From: Siderastrea siderea
Lineage: Eukaryota; Cnidaria; Anthozoa; Scleractinia; Rhizangiidae
Length of the DNA stretch: 64,000 nt
Assembly: GCA_964030785.1 (NCBI GenBank)
Contig: OZ034975.1
Location: 420,201-484,200 of the forward strand
Reading direction: 5' to 3'
Shown here piece by piece: positions 60,917-64,000 of this stretch. The notes under the pieces are model-generated. The model did no database searches, was not told the DNA's origin, and saw only the letters and a list, made by a program, of their open reading frames with translations. How positions within the stretch are numbered: the stretch's first letter is position 1; every line of letters starts with the position of its first letter. Made by a program: the position numbers and the translations under genes.

Positions 60917-60990
60917 CTGTGCCAAGGCGCGAAAAAATGGCGGACCAAGAGAACTGGGGCGGAACGTGTTTAGAGCCTTTTTGTGGGTGA
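60917..60990 (-). promoter_or_regulatory. RB1: Candidate upstream RB1 promoter with E2F and YY1-like sites
   Basis: GGCGCGAAAAA at 60926-60936 (TTTTTCGCGCC on the minus strand) is a strong E2F match and abuts AATGGCGG, a YY1-like core. A minus-strand donor CACAG|GTAATT ends a possible non-coding exon at 60917. Coding exon 1 (60589-60664) lies 250 bases downstream. The position and motif fit a promoter for the long RB1 form. Confidence 0.5.
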
Positions 60991-61204
60991 ATCCTAGATT
61001 TCGGCGCATGGCTTTATCAGAAATGTTGTAATCTTTACTTTTCATAAATGGTTTTCTAATGGCTACAACGAAATCATATTTTTTGAATTACTACTGTTAA
61101 ACAAAAGACAACTCCAAGAGTTACAGTCCGCGCTCACCCACCCGGATAATTAATTCTGTCACTCCAACGTGAACAAAAGGAGTTTGCAAAATATTGAAAA
61201 TCAG

Positions 61205-61500
61205 GTAGCACCATCAGAACGTACTGCTCAATAGCTTTCATTGAATTTGAGTGTTCACGTTTAAAGGATTTTGTCCACGGATTCAAAAGGTGGGAACCAT
61301 GCATGCACCTTGTACAGCATAATAAACAGCACCACAGGAAAGTACTGCTAGGGAGCTTTCACTTGAATGGTCACACTTTAGGATTTCATCAACAGGCTCA
61401 AAACTTAGAACCACCCTCTACAGCATAACAAACAACACCACAAGAAAGTACTGTTCAGTTGTTTTCATTTGAATGGTCACACTTCAGGATTTTTCTGATC
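61205..61500 (-). repeat. 107-bp cassette copies, inverted, upstream of RB1
   Basis: Two to three diverged copies with GTACTGCT, TTTCAT.TGAATGGTCACAC and CAGCATAA.AAACACCAC, in the same orientation as 60153-60510. Confidence 0.85.
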
Positions 61501-64000
61501 GGCAGCTTCATAATTTCGAACCACCCCATTACTGAAATCACTCACGAGGTTTAACTCTGACGCTGCAAGCCGCTTAATTGACGCCCAAAGACCCCTTTTC
61601 TTTCCTTAGTACTTGGATTTTGCTTAGTGTTCAAAAAATTGTTATTTAATTTTTGGGTATTTTCGATCATGCAAAACGAAACTAGTTTAATTAGGAGAGA
61701 TAGAACACTGAACTTAATTCCCAAATAGAGTTTCCTTATCTAACCTTACCTAACCCCAATCATTCCTTATCTAATCTTATCTAATCTTTCCTTATCGAAC
61801 CCTCACATGGACCAGAAGCAGTTTTATTGTTGAAAAGCACTTTTCTTCGTCAATTAATTTAACGCTTTCTCACAGGCATTAAGAAAAAACAACATAGTAA
61901 TTTATGATTCTAAATTAAAAGCCCGCCGACACTCTTACTGACCCTCGTGTACTGATTTCAGCTGCTACACGGTAGTTAAAAGTAAATAAGTTCAAAAAGC
62001 CGAGTACTGGAATCTTTACTAAACTTCCAAAAACTGATTGCAAAAGAACATTAAACAAATTTAGAACAACAATTGAAAGTTCCTTTTTTAATGGAATAAA
62101 AATTTTCAAATGGCTCAGCTTGATGATGATTGAGGACACAGCTCACTCATTACATTTTTTAGTTGCGCCCTCCGGGACATATTGGTGTACAAAAGACTTT
62201 TCAGAGGGTCAAAAAAACACATTTCGAACATCTTGTCTCGCACCCGCCTTGTTGCTAAACGCAGAACTTGGTAATAAAATAATGCATTGTAATACACTGC
62301 CACAACTAGAGTTTATGAAAACTAGTTGATAAAGTCATTGAATTGGCAAGAAGGCGTAAGATCAGGTTAATTCCAGAATGGGCTAGAATGATACCCTCCC
62401 TTCCACTGTACTGATTGCATTTATGGACTCAGTCATAGAACTAGCCAGTAAAATGCATAACATAACATACAACATAAATAAAAATGCAAACGTGACTATA
62501 CAATGGAAAAATCAATAAATAAAATAAAGGTAACCATATAGAGCGACTGTAACTTCGCGTAGATTGAAACAACACTTGTGCAACAATTTGCAAGGACCAA
62601 GAGCAGGCTAACTGGAGGAGACTCAAACTGCGGATTGTGTTACATTTAAAGCTTATTTTTTTAGGAGAGTTCATCAGTACTTTAGGATTATTTATATTTG
62701 TTAGCCCGAATGGTAATACACCAATTTAAAAATTTGTTTCTTTCATAGAGAAAGTTAATCACTAGAGTAAATCATAGAATGGACTGATGATGCACTAGGG
62801 TAAATCAAATAGAGTAAACTTATCACTCAAGTAAATGACACAGCAAATTGTTCACCAACTTGTACCTGCTACATTCGATTTCCTAGTTGATGTGGTAAAA
62901 CTGAAATGAACTTCAATGAAATATAGCTAACGATTATAGTTAGCTTGTACAAAGTTGTGAGCCGTTGTATCAGTGTTGGAACCATAGCAGTTGGCAAAAT
63001 GCTGCCATTTATTTCCATCTAATCCGCATTAATGTGCCAACATCTGAAAGGGTAACGGGGTAACACTGGACATATTTCTGTTTTCGCAACTCATGAGATA
63101 CATATTCCGTGTCTCTTAACCGGGTGGCTTTCACTTGCAGTGCAGGCCTCTTTCTAACACAAGCACGACCAAAGTAAAAGTATCAAATTAAAACAGTTTG
63201 ATCATTGTGCTGCGGCTAGTATTCCTCGGTGATTCTTGTATTTGCTTTTATACTTCCGTTGCTTGTAAAAACATACTTTAGTTCCTTTGTGTAAATAGAG
63301 CGCCCTCACTGATTCATTAAACAGATGGATTCCTAATCCGTCCCGTGTTCGTCCCTTAACATACCAACAAAGAGGCGCGCTACTAATCATTGCTTTCCTA
63401 ACATCGTCTCAGACGGATTATGCGTCTATAAACAAGTGGAAACAATTGCTTTCTAATAACAAGTCAAACATAGTGACTCCATGGTTGGATTGTGTGCTTC
63501 TTTCTAACTACTTTACCGCGCAGTTAAAAAGTGTGTCAGTCAGCATATTTCAATTTCTATTTTGCCTGTCTTGGTCACAACTTCGTCCAACTACACTTAT
63601 TGTTTTCCAATTTGCGTGGATGGAGCACATTCGAAAATGCGCGCAATACTGAGCGCCCTACATGACGTCAATGAATGTTATCAGGGATAAACCCCTCTAC
63701 TGCATGAGTAATCGAAACATTTGCTTCACGTTATTGCCATAAGAAGGGAATATCGTCAAATACAAGCTGCTAAACCCTTATTACGACCCAGACAACATTT
63801 CTGTTAGAGTAACGAGTGGTAGTGTTGTTTTAATAACTGTCGCAAAAGAACTATGAGACACATGAATATTGCTATTAATCTTCGAAAGCCTCTGTGCAGG
63901 CATTTAGGGTTTCTCTCTCAAATCGCTTAGTTAGAATTGAGGCAATTAAGCAGTTTCAGTGTTCAAACTGTCAGAAACTTCCACCTTAAAAAATGCTAAA
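61500..64000. other. Right flank, no supported gene
   Basis: AT-rich sequence upstream of RB1. Open frames are all under 80 codons with no recognisable domain, and I could not pair splice sites with conserved sequence. TAACC/TTATC-type short repeats lie near 61740-61800. Confidence 0.5.

Overview
This is eukaryotic, intron-rich, AT-leaning animal DNA. The two conserved genes, their many small introns with GT/AG borders, and the dense load of short terminal-inverted-repeat (TIR) transposons suggest a cnidarian, probably an anthozoan such as a stony coral. The taxon is inferred from general character; nothing in the window proves it. Long open frames are rare because real coding sequence lies in exons of 21-225 bp. 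I found those by matching splice borders, codon phase and family motifs, all by eye.

Gene 1, plus strand, about 1-16,200, is the 3' part of a RASA2/RASA3-type Ras GTPase-activating protein. Eleven exons give the end of the RasGAP domain, a PH domain, a Btk-type zinc motif and the C-terminus, with the stop at 16,195-16,197. The 5' part lies outside the window.

Gene 2, minus strand, 27,602-60,664, is a complete retinoblastoma (RB1-type) pocket protein. Thirty-four coding exons join in phase to a 799-residue product with an N-terminal domain, pockets A and B, LxCxE-cleft residues and a C-terminal KRLRFD docking motif. Two candidate promoters carrying E2F-type sites lie near 58.9-59.05 kb and 60.93 kb. 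The upstream one would feed the long form and the downstream one a 761-residue form.

The genes converge tail to tail. Between them (16.2-27.6 kb) lies a satellite array (about 20.05-26.46 kb) with a 241-bp unit. Each unit holds a long internal inverted repeat, and part of the array shows a three-unit (723-bp) higher-order repeat.

The introns are full of repeats. They include a Mutator-like element with a 9-bp target duplication, two copies of a TTAA-flanked MITE family, a larger TTAA-flanked element, Harbinger-like MITEs with TAA or TTA duplications, an element flanked by GTAAGT duplications, nested foldback elements, tRNA-headed SINE-like pieces, two GATC-rich arrays in opposite orientation, and a 107-bp tandem cassette at three sites. 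Two segments carry hammerhead-like sequence cores and may be Penelope-type remnants. From 61.5 to 64 kb I see no supported gene. No bacterial features, CRISPR array, rRNA gene or functional tRNA gene was seen.
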